Source of the DNA: Periconia sp. R9002
Lineage: Eukaryota > Ascomycota > Dothideomycetes > Pleosporales > Periconiaceae
DNA length: 64,000 bases
NCBI GenBank assembly: GCA_023627715.1
Contig: JAMAHW010000030.1
Coordinates: 342,147-406,146 of the forward strand
Reading direction: 5' to 3'
The translations under genes and the position numbers were made by a program. Positions within the stretch are counted from its first letter, which is position 1, and each line of letters opens with the position of its first letter. This document shows positions 1 to 10,801 of the stretch, one piece after another. The notes under the pieces are model-generated. The model was not told the DNA's origin. It saw only the letters and a list, made by a program, of their open reading frames with translations, and ran no database searches.

Positions 1-3000
1 ATGCCTATCCAGAGTATCAAACGAGTCGCACCCAGGTTCAGGCAAGCCGCATTTAACGTTGAAACTGGATATCATCATCGTTGTCGTCGTTTCAATAGAA
101 TTCGCTGAGGACGGAGTCTACGAGTGACCGATCCAGTAAGTAAGACTCCGCGTGGGTGGGGATGAAAGCTGACTTCTGATGGTAGTTGTGGTTGCAAAGT
201 TTATCGCCGCCAAGGAGAAAGAGAGGGCATCCATCGCATGACGTATCTTCATCTTGAGTTTCAGATCCATCCCCTTCTGCGCTGCTCTTTTCCAGTACTA
301 ACTTTCTCTTCATCAGATCCCAATGCTCTTTCGTATCGCTGTTCGATGATAGCATGCTCACAACCATCCGTTGAAGCATCGGGGCCACATTGCCGACTTA
401 TGAGACTTGCGGCGTTGAGAGATTTTGGGCAACGGCTACTTCTCCCGTTGGCCATGCAAGTGATCCAGGATTATGAAATTCGCGATCCTTGATTCCGAAG
501 CTGAGTATCCCTGTCCTGTATGCGATCGGTGTGTAACAATTGCCTAGATGGGCTTCTCCTTTTTGAAGACGCATGTTCTTCGAATGGAAAGAAACTCTGA
601 TCGCCGTGAGTGGTAACCCGCTAGAATTTTGACCGCGCTGTCTGCCGATGTTGTTTGAGAATACACTTCCTAGTGGGGATTGAAGTGCCGACAGGGACAA
701 CTCTGCATGCGTGCGACTGTTGAAAAGGCCGGATAAACGACACACATTCGCTATAACTCTTCTCGGTGACCTATATCGCATCATCTAGCGGTCTCGCATC
801 GATATATAGGACGAACTCCGGCCTTGACTTTCTTTTGTCTACGGTCGACATTTCTGCACGATTGAACAGCCGATCACACCAAGGCCAAGAAGGCTGATAT
901 GAAGCAATTTTCTTTCAGCCTGTTGGAGACCACCGCGGACAATAGCGGTACTGGGTTACTGTCAAAGATTCACCTAGCGGCCGGTGAACAACAAAACCAT
1001 AACAGGTTTATGTTAAACATCGACCAAAGGAAAGCCCAGTTCCTGCGATTTGGTAGGTGAAATGTCCCATTGAATACCTATTCCTTGCGCTGATTCTCGT
1101 GTCCTTCAAAATTCCGAGGGTTCATCATCTTGGTATGATTGATATCCCGGTATGGTATCAACTTCCGTACTTCTCGGTGTGGCCGTACTTTCCGTTTTGA
1201 TTGATGAAACTGTTGGATTCAGTATGGTAAAATCATACAGACGCAGACGTGTTGGTAAGTCCGACGTAAATGCGGTGACGAGGTGCTGCTAAAGAGAGCG
1301 CTCTATTTCTCACTGGTGACAGTCAGCTTCTTGCAGCTCGGCAAGATTATTGAAGTATGCAATCCACCAGCTTGATGACTTTCATAGCCACTGCAGCCTA
1401 CGCAAGATGTTCCTGTACATTGCTACGAGGAAGATATCTTTGTTTCCCCGAGCTACAAGCGATGATGTAAACGTCTCCATCATCTTGACCCTTTCGTTTC
1501 GACGGCGAGACGCTGGCAATTGTGGATGACTGCCAGTTCCATGCAGGCAAGGACAGGAAAACAAACCAAACCATGCATTGGGCTCATCGGCGATATTTCG
1601 CGAACAGGGTCGTAAGCAAGCACGTGTGATGGGCAGTTGGCGAGACTAACCACCACGACGGCAAGAAAAACGCACAAGACACGAACAGAACGAAAAAACA
1701 TCCCTTACCTTTTGAATATGCGGGAAAAACATACTTGGTCCTGGTGAAGGGTCATTACACCTTCCCGTGACCGCATAGGGATATTGGCTTTCCATGACTT
1801 CGGCCAGCATTGTCCTCATCGCAGCGCAGGCAAATTACGCCAGACCAAACTCGTTGTTGAGGTGCCACCTGTCTTTAGAGAGCGGACAAGTCGTATGAAC
1901 TGGTGGTGGAAAATCTTTGACGTGACGCGATCGACATGTGGATATTCTCCTTCGCCGCCAGGACATGGGACTAAAATATTGTTGTGCTCGGCGGGAACTT
2001 CCCTGCTGCTGGTAAATCATTCCTGTCGGCAACTCAAAGTCCATAAACTATCAGCTGCTAGCCTGGTATTTGGCTGGATGTGGTGTTGTAAAAAGGGATG
2101 TGTACGACGGAATCACGACTCGCTCAACGGGCCGCAGGATTTGCCAAGATTGTGGAGCGGAACTTGGCACGGAAGAGCTCAACGACTGATCTCGGTCAGG
2201 CGAGTATTCAGGAAAATTTGGTGACTAGAATTTGTGAGCGAGTTCTCGTGTCGCGGCATAATGATGAGCGCCGTAAGATATGAGGTGTTCATCGATGGTA
2301 CGATATCCCCGGTCGACGAGATGTGTCCGCGAAATTTTTCTTGATATGGAGAGGGTGACATCTAGTTGGACCTCGATGCTGAGGCTGTATTGTTCGACTC
2401 GAATGCCCAAGTTCAACGGACCTATCGCACGCTATCGGAGATCGTGCCATTCGTCAGAGCATAATCGATCTGCCAATTAATTGTGAGTCTACGTCATGGA
2501 GTAGGACTCCTTGCTAGTGGCCCATCGACAACACCGAGAGATAACTAGAACATGGTGCAATCGTAAATTGCCGGTGAGCGTTGCGATGGTTTTGATTGAG
2601 TCTTGCGCAAAGTCTTGGAAATCATGTTTGTCATCGTTGCTGTCATGCGGCTCCGGAAGGCCTACGGTTCGACGGCCGACTCGTTCAGATCCTCCGCAAA
2701 GCCATGATGTCAGTGTAGGGGCGGCACACAGACGGTGCAAGGACGCAAATACAGACATGATCCATAAGCGAGATTCGTTGTAGATGGTGCCGAGTCGGAG
2801 GTCGAGAGTTCAAGTCTTGAACACCGGCAGTTTGGTAGCACTTGACCACTGATGGGCTTCACCTGCGGAGATGGGTCGACGCAAGGGTCTCAGCCGCCAT
2901 CCTCTGTAGCCTCATCTGTTGCATGCAGTTTCTATTCCGACATCTGCTTCTCGCATCTACCGCGTAACGTTTGAGGGGCTCCGGATAAGTGGGTGAAGAT

Positions 3001-5734
3001 ACAACTCCGGCGCGCGTCTCACTCGTGCGGCAAAGGTTTCGTCCATCGGCAATATTGTCGTCAGATACCCAGCTGCGACTTTGCAATTCCGGCGATTGTC
3101 TTCTCCGCGATTCCGTCTCTTCCAGTTTGATTGTTGTCATCGGTTTTTCATTGCCGCTCCTAAGAACTGCCGGGCCAGGACTCTTTCATCGAGGTACCGT
3201 CGCAGGCTTGGTCCCATGACGATACTCTCACCTTCGGCAGGATTGCAGGGGGGTGAAAAGCAAGGGGGTAAAAGAAAAGCACATCTGGCGGCGGCACCCA
3301 ACCAGTTTCGCAAAGAGACGGAAGGAACACATCTGGTGGAGGCACCCAACCAGCGTGGCAAAGGATATGAACTTACGTAGTGAAGGAGTTGTCCACCGAT
3401 CTCTCGTCATCGATATTCAGTGTCGCAAAAAGCCTCAGCTTCCGCGCGAGTGGGGAGAATCATGCTCCGGTCATCGCGCCTGGCTGGGAAGAGGCGCCCG
3501 TGCTAGCAGCACTCGAGACATCCTATTGGCGCTGCGTTGACCACTTGAAAGGGCGAACCAAGAAAATGACGAGTCGCGGCGAGCGCGGAGTCGAAGACAA
3601 GTAATCAAAAGCACCGTTCGACAGAAAATCGGGTAGCGATGATGGAACGTGGTTGGGAGGGTGACTGCGACATAGAAGGTGTGGATGTTGGTGTTGTGGT
3701 GCTGGCGCGGAACACGCGAGGCGTGTGGGCCAGCCGACGCTCCGTGCACCACCAAGCCAAGGCAGTGAATGCTTGCGACAATCAACCAATTGGAATGGCC
3801 ATAAAGGAAGTTGTTAGGTGGACATCTACGCATTTCATCACACGTCCTTGGGAGCATTCTATTAAGGAATTTGCTGTAGAGACGTCTACAAAATTACCAA
3901 CCATCAAAGATAGCCTTGCGATGGCGTGGCCGTGTCTCGCAGCTGATTGGACCAGAGGGTAGCTCGTTTTTTGAACCCTCGGGATCTCGAAGTGCCCAAG
4001 CAATCCAGAGGTGGTGGAGTTGATATCAGAACAGCTTCATTTGTTACCTGATGGTCGATTTCGTACTTTACGGAATACTGGAAAGTGATTTCATAATTTA
4101 CATCACAGACGAACAATTTCACTTGGGTCAGGAATCGTCTCACAGCACTTGCGAACCTTGCATTGTTAAGACGGTGTGGCGAATAAAGAGTCAGGACAGA
4201 CAATGAAACGCAAAGACATTGTGTCGACTTTCGCCTCTCCTGCTGACCGTACTACAAGGTATTTGTACCTAGGCCCAGCGATGTCGAGAGCCTCGTCGTA
4301 CTTTGGATACAATGCCTCATCGTCATCCGTTACACGATGTTCCGCGGCTGTGCTACCACCGCCTCGAAATCAATCCCCGCTCAGGGCTTCCGTCCGACTC
4401 CGAGTCTTGATGACTCGACTACCAAGACACACCTTCCCTCGAAGCAATACCTCGGAAGATTGGTTGTGCCGCTGGCAATAGCGACTGAGCTCTCAATCAA
4501 AAGATAATTCACGGAGCAGAACAACTAAAGACGTTTCGTTGGACATATATGGAAAGAATAGGAAGTGAAGGAGTGAAAGTCTGCATCTTCAATCAGCAGG
4601 ATATCCGCCGCAATTGATGCTCAATGAGTTCAAGACAGCTGAAGTACTTTCGGGCAGTAGAAGCGGCGTGTCGAGCTTTTCTCACAGTTTCTCACGATCT
4701 ACCTAGCTGAAACTGTATGTTCAATGGCGAAAGTCATATCAGGGCGTTGAAGCTGCGCTTCCTGCTGCGTCTATCTTCTCGTGCATGTGCTTTGTTGTCC
4801 CTCATCCGAAGTCAAGTGAGGAAGAACGATTGTTTTACAGTATTTGCGTAGTTCGTCATCTGGCGTGAAGAGCACGTGAGAGCAGCTCAGTACCTTGTCA
4901 GCTTCACAAAATGCTTCATCTTGACAAGGACATAGGCTATAGTTGTGTCTTATCAGCCGAGACAGCGTTCATACTCTTTCTGGAGATTGCGATGCGATGA
5001 GAAGACCGTCGAGTTACTCAAATATGGTTGATTGGGAACATTGCCTATCAAAGCACGAGAAGAACGAAGTGGGATGAAATGAGAGAATAATTGCTACGAG
5101 ACATTTGTCATGAAACTAACAAGGAGTTCCATTCCACCAGAAAGACACGAAATACCCTCTACGTTAAATCATTCTCCGCAAGTTGGAATACCGTTGGCTC
5201 AACCTTGTTATGGATATTGATAGACCCCGCTGAGCACTCCTGTACTAACCATTTCCACCTTCACAATGTTTGTTCGCATAAATTCCACCATCCAATCGAC
5301 GATTTCCTCAAAGCAAAAAACAGTTCCTTTGCGTCAAAATAGCCGGCACAGGATTCTTTCCTGGCACAATAATATCGTTCTAGTGTCCTTGAACCTCTCT
5401 TCAACCTCCTGACGCTCGCCCTCCTTCAATTTTGAGAATCGCTCATTGTTGAGCCCGCTTAGCCTTGTCCTTGGGAGAGAGACTCCGCACATCCTTTTTC
5501 ACCGGAAATCTGTATTGGTTGGTTGATAATCTTTTAATGCAGTGGTGGAGCATTGGGTCGCTTGGAATTTACGATGATCAGTGAAATAGGCGAGCAGCTG
5601 CTCCAGGATCTGGCTTCTGATGTAGAGAACGTGACACAGACGGGTTAGAACCAAGCCATATGGCTTGAAAAATCCCTCGACGGTATTCTGGACAACACCC
5701 TTATTATCGGCCAGAGCATGTCGAGGAGAGGCAC
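1..5734. other. Gene-poor region with coding debris
   Basis: I find no intact gene here. Several stretches read like protein for 30-90 codons and then run into stops or change frame. Examples are a minus-strand frame at 92-388 rich in Asp/Glu/Ser and ending in SVLSEFY, one near 2500-2750 containing NDDKHDFQDFAQDSIK, and one near 4180-4310 containing DDDEALYPKYDEALDIAG. None has a convincing start plus splice sites, so I read them as remains of old genes rather than annotating them. The part from about 4500 to 5700 shows nothing recognisable. Confidence 0.5.
3279..3374. repeat. 48-bp tandem duplication
   Basis: Two adjacent 48-bp units, 3279-3326 and 3327-3374, share the core CACATCTGG-GG-GGCACCCAACCAG and differ at scattered bases. 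On the minus strand each unit reads WLGA-x-x-RC, so it may descend from a coding repeat. No surrounding gene is evident. Confidence 0.7.
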
Positions 5735-6401
5735 CTAGTGCTTCCCCCCTACCTGTGTCGATACCCAGAGTAGCAATACTCTATGATGATTAACTCTCAA
5801 TTCATCGGCCGGGGCATCGCCCAGGAAGCCTTTGACAAAGACGCTCGACGCATCGTCGTTGATAGAAGATTTGAAGCAGCGCTGGTACTGCTCAAACAGA
5901 GAAGGCGGGTTCTCATCGTCGCCCTCCTCTTTAGGTACCACCAAGGGGGCTGTCGGGGTGCTGCGCTGCGTTTTGATTGATGTACACGTGCCCTAGATCT
6001 TTCGACAGTCGCTCGCGACTGTCATAAGATCTAGGGCACCACAGGTTGGGAATACCGGGGACAGCGATAGGGCACCTTGCGCTTGACAGCCTCATTGCCT
6101 GGCCCGCTGAATTTGCCGTCTTCCAAGAGGACAAGATTCTCACTCTCGCGGAGTGGCTTTTCTGGAGTTTTCTTGTCAGCATACGAAGGTCGAAGGTGAG
6201 GGACACCCCCATACCATTTACTTGTTGAAGAGTTTGGTGCTGTGTACAGCAGCCGGGCAGCGCACATGTCTCTGGCTTGGTGTTAATTTCATCAGGGAGA
6301 TCAATGGTGACTACTCCATACCTTGCTTGTACACATGCCTGGGGCCGTACAACTGCACCGGCCATGGGGGTTTTTTCACTTTCAAAGATACGGAGCTGCA
6401 T
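5735..6401 (-). pseudogene. Relic of an unrecognised gene
   Basis: On the minus strand two coding-like blocks face each other across a palindrome at 5988-6039. The upstream block (about 6267-6031) reads YADKKTPEKPLRESEN and ends at a TAG that lies inside the palindrome. The downstream block (about 5944-5735) contains KEEGDDENPPSLFEQYQRC and KGFLGDAPAD. The second peptide recurs near 62140 with mostly synonymous base differences, so it comes from a real protein family. A 23-base stretch near 6224-6246 also recurs near 14226-14247. No start codon, continuous frame or known domain is visible. The best reading is a decayed member of a dispersed family, although a multi-exon gene that I could not resolve is possible. 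Confidence 0.35.
5988..6039. repeat. 52-bp near-perfect palindrome
   Basis: Two 25-base arms flank a 2-base centre (TC). The left arm begins GTGCCCTAGATCTT and ends GACAGTCGC. The right arm is its reverse complement apart from two adjacent bases. Transcribed, it would form a long hairpin. It could be a tiny inverted-repeat element; no clear target-site duplication is seen beyond a possible CAC. Confidence 0.8.
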
Positions 6402-6450
6402 CGAAAAGCTCGACGCACCGGACGCATTGTTGAGGTAGGAAGTTAGGTTG

Positions 6451-7465
6451 GCCCAGTGAGCGGATTAGAGGGGGCAGTAGATTGAGCAAATCAGAAGAAG
6501 CCGTCGAGTTCGAGAGGAAGGTAGAGGTGGGCGGTAGGGTAGAGGTAGGTGTGAGGATAAGTACGACGGTGGTGTTGGCCAGCAGAAGAGAGCGAGTGAC
6601 TAGGCGCTAGCCACCTAGCCACCGTGTGTGTGCTCTTTCCTCTTTCCCTCACTCATGTTTACGCCACCCACCGATCGGCATTACTGTGTCGCCGATTCCG
6701 GCTGCTACTACATTGCAGGTTCAGAGATCTTCTGTCGGCTTCCATCAAGCCCGGGCCCGTGTTTCCATTCGTTGCCCACTTTGCCATGAGCAAGTTCTTT
6801 CGAAGCAATTATTTGTCCAGCATAGCCTAGTACATACTCTCATTCGGCAGACTTGAGATTTGGAAAGCTACCATCACCAAGAACCCCGAGGAAAATCCTG
6901 AATCATGGACTGGAACTTGCCATGATTCATAGATTCTTTCCAACATCAATATCAAAACAATGGGTATCTTGGGTCCAAGTTTCGCATTCTCCTTTGCTGG
7001 TTATTTCTGCGGAAGAAAACATAGAGGGCCATGCTTCAATATCAAGATCTGAAGTAAAAGTGAACGAAAGACCTGCATATCTTTCAAGCAGATGTTTGAC
7101 TGGCATAGCCGTGCCTTGATTTAAAAATGCTTTTCGAGGGGTGTACAACTCTACGGCACAACTTGAACTCTAGCCGAATTGACAATTGCTTGAATATACC
7201 AAAAATTCACGCGCGCTACCAGTACAGAATCTATTCCAAAAAATGATCCAGAGACTTATGAGTACTGGATTCTGCAAGATTTGCAGAAAACAGAGTGCAG
7301 ATATATTATGGCAAGGTCGCTACAGCATGTTGATAGCATGTGGTATGTAGTGTCGGTTGCTACGAAGATGACTAATACAACAAAGTTTGCACTGTTTGTT
7401 CGCCCTCCAACCATCAATCCGACAGAACGTCCAACCTTTCGTAGACACGCGCATCAGCCGTCAAC
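6451..7465. other. Upstream region of the 7466 gene
   Basis: No gene is recognised here. The last 150 bases before the ATG at 7466 are presumably its promoter and leader; no TATA box stands out. Confidence 0.4.
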
Positions 7466-9205
7466 ATGGCGCTCACACGTGTCTACATTCCTTCACGCAT
7501 AATAATCCGCGCTCTATCCCGTCCTCTTCCCTCACAATGCCGTCTCGTGCGCGCCACGCCGCTCTACTATCGCAATGCTCACACCAACACCCGAAAAGCA
7601 TCCAAACGGTCTGGGTCGAACTCGAACCTAGAAGCCCCCGAACAAGACGGCAATAAATCTGTCAAACGCAAAAAGAAAAAGGGGGATGCAACTGTGGAGG
7701 AGGTGAAAAGGCTCATGCAGGAGATGAAGTCGAAAACCAAAGACGAAGATGAAGCAATGTTGGATAGGGAATTGACCGATGAGGAGATCAAGAACCCGGA
7801 CATGCCTGAAATAACATATTATGAGCGGGATCTAGACAAACCAGGTCCGGACGTTCTCGTGAAACGCATTGCCACACCTGAGGACCGGAGGAAAGATCGT
7901 GATCTGTGGAGGATGTATAGAAAAGCAGCAGACAACCCAGACTATGATCGTTATCATCTTCGACACGCCGTGATCGACGAGATGCTCGTAGACCCAAGGT
8001 ACACAGAGTTTGCGGAAATGCTGAAAGGCATGAAAGAAAGGCTCATGACCAAAGAGCAAATGGTGGAAGCAGAGAAGATGGCCGAGAAAGAGATGGAACA
8101 GCAATACAAAACAATCCAGTCCGAAATCAAAACCAACGCTGACGAGCAACTGGAGGAGATTCTTGAAGACCCAGATTTCGAGGATGCCCACCCCGAATTG
8201 AGTGCTTTTCAGAAAGCCCTCATGGACTATAATCACGATACTCAGCATCCCAAGGTCGTAGAGGCAATGGAAAGACTTGAGGCGAAATTGTCTGAGCACC
8301 CTGAGTATAGAGAGGAGTTCGCCGAGCTGGAAGCCGAAATGCAACGCGAAACGGAGGCCGAGGAGGGGCAGGGCTTCGAAGCTCAGCACGCACGCGCCAT
8401 CTCCGAAGCAGATTCTGACAATTATACACCGCTTCTAGCGCAAATGAGAGACCTAATGGCGGCTATGGGTGGAAGCGAAAGCGAGGCGGTGCAAGCCGAA
8501 ATCAACCAATTGCTGAGTGAGAAAACTGAGATGAAGGAAGACGAGGAAGATGTGCAATTATTCGACTTCGATTCTTTGTCAAACGAATTGCACAAGTTGA
8601 CGAAAAAGCCTGTTGCGCCGGACCTCGATGGCAGCAACCATATTGACCCTTCCCTCGAAGCCAAGGTGGACAAAATCCTAGCTGATCCGAACCTACTAGA
8701 GAAGCTCGAGCATCTTCAAATGGCGATTGAACAGGCGAAGCAACGTCAATCTGTTCCTATCACACAAATATCGCACGAAGTGGCCCCAGATCCGGAGAAT
8801 CTCCCAGCACACCGCACGACGCCTCTGCAAGAGCGAATCAAGATGGCGCGTGATGATCCTGAACACGCCGCTGCTCTAACAAATTTGCACATTGAACTTT
8901 CGCCCCCCTTCAACCTATCTCCAGCTCTGCGAGCGTTCAACCAGGCAATTGAACTCGCCTACGTAGGTGCGAACGACGATGTTCGTCGCATTCTTTGGCG
9001 CGCGTACATGAAGGTGCGCACGCTTCCCACATTCCTGATGAGCGTACCCGACGATGTTTGGGATCTATTGTATTATTCTCAGGCCGTAACCTGGAAAACT
9101 AATCGGAATCGCGAAGGTCATTTGACGCTGTTGTTGCAAGATTTGAAAAGTGTAGGAAAAGAAGGACCACCCACTCACCCCAGCACGCTTGCGAACAGTT
9201 CGTAG
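7466..9205 (+). CDS. Predicted mitochondrial acidic protein, unknown function
   Basis: This is an intronless 579-residue frame starting at an ATG in a good context (CAACATGG). The first 40 residues are rich in Arg, Ser and Leu and lack acidic residues, and YYRNAHTN resembles a processing region, so I infer mitochondrial import. A basic patch (KRKKKKG, about residues 72-78) follows. The middle (about 85-430) is highly charged, full of Glu and Lys, and probably helical or coiled coil. It carries loose recurring motifs of the type LxExPEYxEExAELE. The C-terminal 100 residues (starting near LHIELSPPFNLSPALRAF) look more globular and may be the conserved part. I do not recognise the family. A role with the mitochondrial ribosome or in mitochondrial gene expression is possible but is only a guess from the targeting and composition. 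Confidence 0.8.
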   Translation: MALTRVYIPSRIIIRALSRPLPSQCRLVRATPLYYRNAHTNTRKASKRSGSNSNLEAPEQDGNKSVKRKKKKGDATVEEVKRLMQEMKSKTKDEDEAMLDRELTDEEIKNPDMPEITYYERDLDKPGPDVLVKRIATPEDRRKDRDLWRMYRKAADNPDYDRYHLRHAVIDEMLVDPRYTEFAEMLKGMKERLMTKEQMVEAEKMAEKEMEQQYKTIQSEIKTNADEQLEEILEDPDFEDAHPELSAFQKALMDYNHDTQHPKVVEAMERLEAKLSEHPEYREEFAELEAEMQRETEAEEGQGFEAQHARAISEADSDNYTPLLAQMRDLMAAMGGSESEAVQAEINQLLSEKTEMKEDEEDVQLFDFDSLSNELHKLTKKPVAPDLDGSNHIDPSLEAKVDKILADPNLLEKLEHLQMAIEQAKQRQSVPITQISHEVAPDPENLPAHRTTPLQERIKMARDDPEHAAALTNLHIELSPPFNLSPALRAFNQAIELAYVGANDDVRRILWRAYMKVRTLPTFLMSVPDDVWDLLYYSQAVTWKTNRNREGHLTLLLQDLKSVGKEGPPTHPSTLANSS

Positions 9206-10660
9206 TGTCACGATATGTAGATTAGTGTACAATATAATGAAGATACCCGGTAGCGCTACATATTCAGCGCCTTATTCTACATTCTATATCGTCCTCACAC
9301 CCTCCTAGCACCCGCACATTCCATCCGAGGTTTTTTTTTTCAAATCCCTCCAGCTACCTCTACAATTTGATACCTGAAATTTGAGCGTACCCAGTTTTCG
9401 CGATCTGCAAATCGACACATGTTTTCTGCCAACACATAGTTCCGTCTAGTTGTCCAAGTTTTGCGCGCGCCGCAAAGCACTGCTGAAAGACATATTATAA
9501 ATGCCGCGGAAGATGAAAGCGCCAGGGCATCGCGCTAGGCTCAACATTCTCGAGCGGACACACGATGCCATTTTCTCTCCCGATCAATAAGCTTGGCTAA
9601 TCTTTGGAGGAGAACAGGACACGACCGAAATTGTTTCTTGTCGCGGGACAGCGCATTTCCCCGTGGTATCGGAGAAGCACGACACCACATCGGTACCATC
9701 CTACTGATTGGCTATCTTTGGCACTATATCAGGCAGTACCCGAATATGGAAGGAGTAAGGGTTGTGGACATGGCGCTTCGCAATAGGGGTACCAACTCGT
9801 ATAGATTTGCGGAACTGAGTACCATGCAAACTCGGTCGAGCACCGGGGGCAGTCAAGGTACATTCGGGATTTTCAATGCATTCGCGCTCGTGTATTACCG
9901 GTTTTCTGGGTCATATCCATCTACCACGTTTAGTCTGCACCTCACCTCACCCCTTACCAATGTCCAGAAAATGCGTTGAAGATTCTTCCACAAGCATACC
10001 ATAAACATTACGAGAGGGCCGAGCGTAAACTGTTCGTAGGTTTAGGTGGTTGGGTGACAAGGTGGCCAAAATGATCACAAATCTTTTAATATCCGAGTCT
10101 TGTTCCTTCGAGTTTACAAAGGTTGTGGAAAACTTCAGTGTTGATCATGCTCATAACATCATTACAGATAACTTGCAGTGACCATACGCTACGTTCTGGT
10201 CCAGAATACGTCGTCACTATATCTTCGCGACCTCTGTTCAACATACGGGTCATATGGGTATACACTCAAATTCATTGACGCGCTCGTGGAAGGAACGACC
10301 GAGGGCATAATTGGTTTTGAGGAAGTAGGCACCACTTGCAGCCGACTCGAACGTAAGAATCAGCGCCAGGACAGATGCTTCCTAGAAGAATTGCGGGGTA
10401 GGTGAATCCTGGGCCGGAATTGTTCTTCTAGTTCAAGTAAAAATTGGTTCTTTGGGTTGCAGAGATTATCTGGAGCGAACCCGAGTGCGAAAGGTCATCA
10501 GCGAATACAGATAGAAACCAGAATTTAATAACATCAGCTTTAGTTTTAGAACTAATGTGAATGGCTACTTCCCACAGGATCAGTCTGCGGAACTTCTTTT
10601 TGGGGACGATGACAAAAATGATATTTTAAAATGTAGCCACACCGTCGGGTCATCCGAACC
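9206..10660. other. Intergenic, nothing recognised
   Basis: The longest open frame (9593-9979) begins with TTG and lacks any motif. A T-run near 9331-9340 follows the previous gene. No RNA gene or repeat is recognised. Confidence 0.5.
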
Positions 10661-10670
10661 TATATAATAA
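10661..10670 (+). promoter_or_regulatory. TATA box
   Basis: TATATAATAA lies 141 bases before the ATG at 10802. A leader follows with the repeated phrase AGCATTCTACTCC and CT-rich sequence, typical of a fungal core promoter. Confidence 0.6.
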
Positions 10671-10801
10671 CCCCGAGAACCTCTACTCCTAGCATTCTAC
10701 TCCCAGCATTCTACTTTAGCACTTCCACTCCAGCACAAGCTTTGCAACACACTCAACTTCTACCACTTGTTTCAACCCTCCCTCCCAAAACAATCTTCAA
10801 A

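Noticed and set aside
1784..2224. 146-codon plus-strand frame starting near ATGACTT
   Set aside because: The listed start is not an ATG, the sequence has no motif, and its Trp/Cys/Arg-rich make-up is typical of a non-coding frame.
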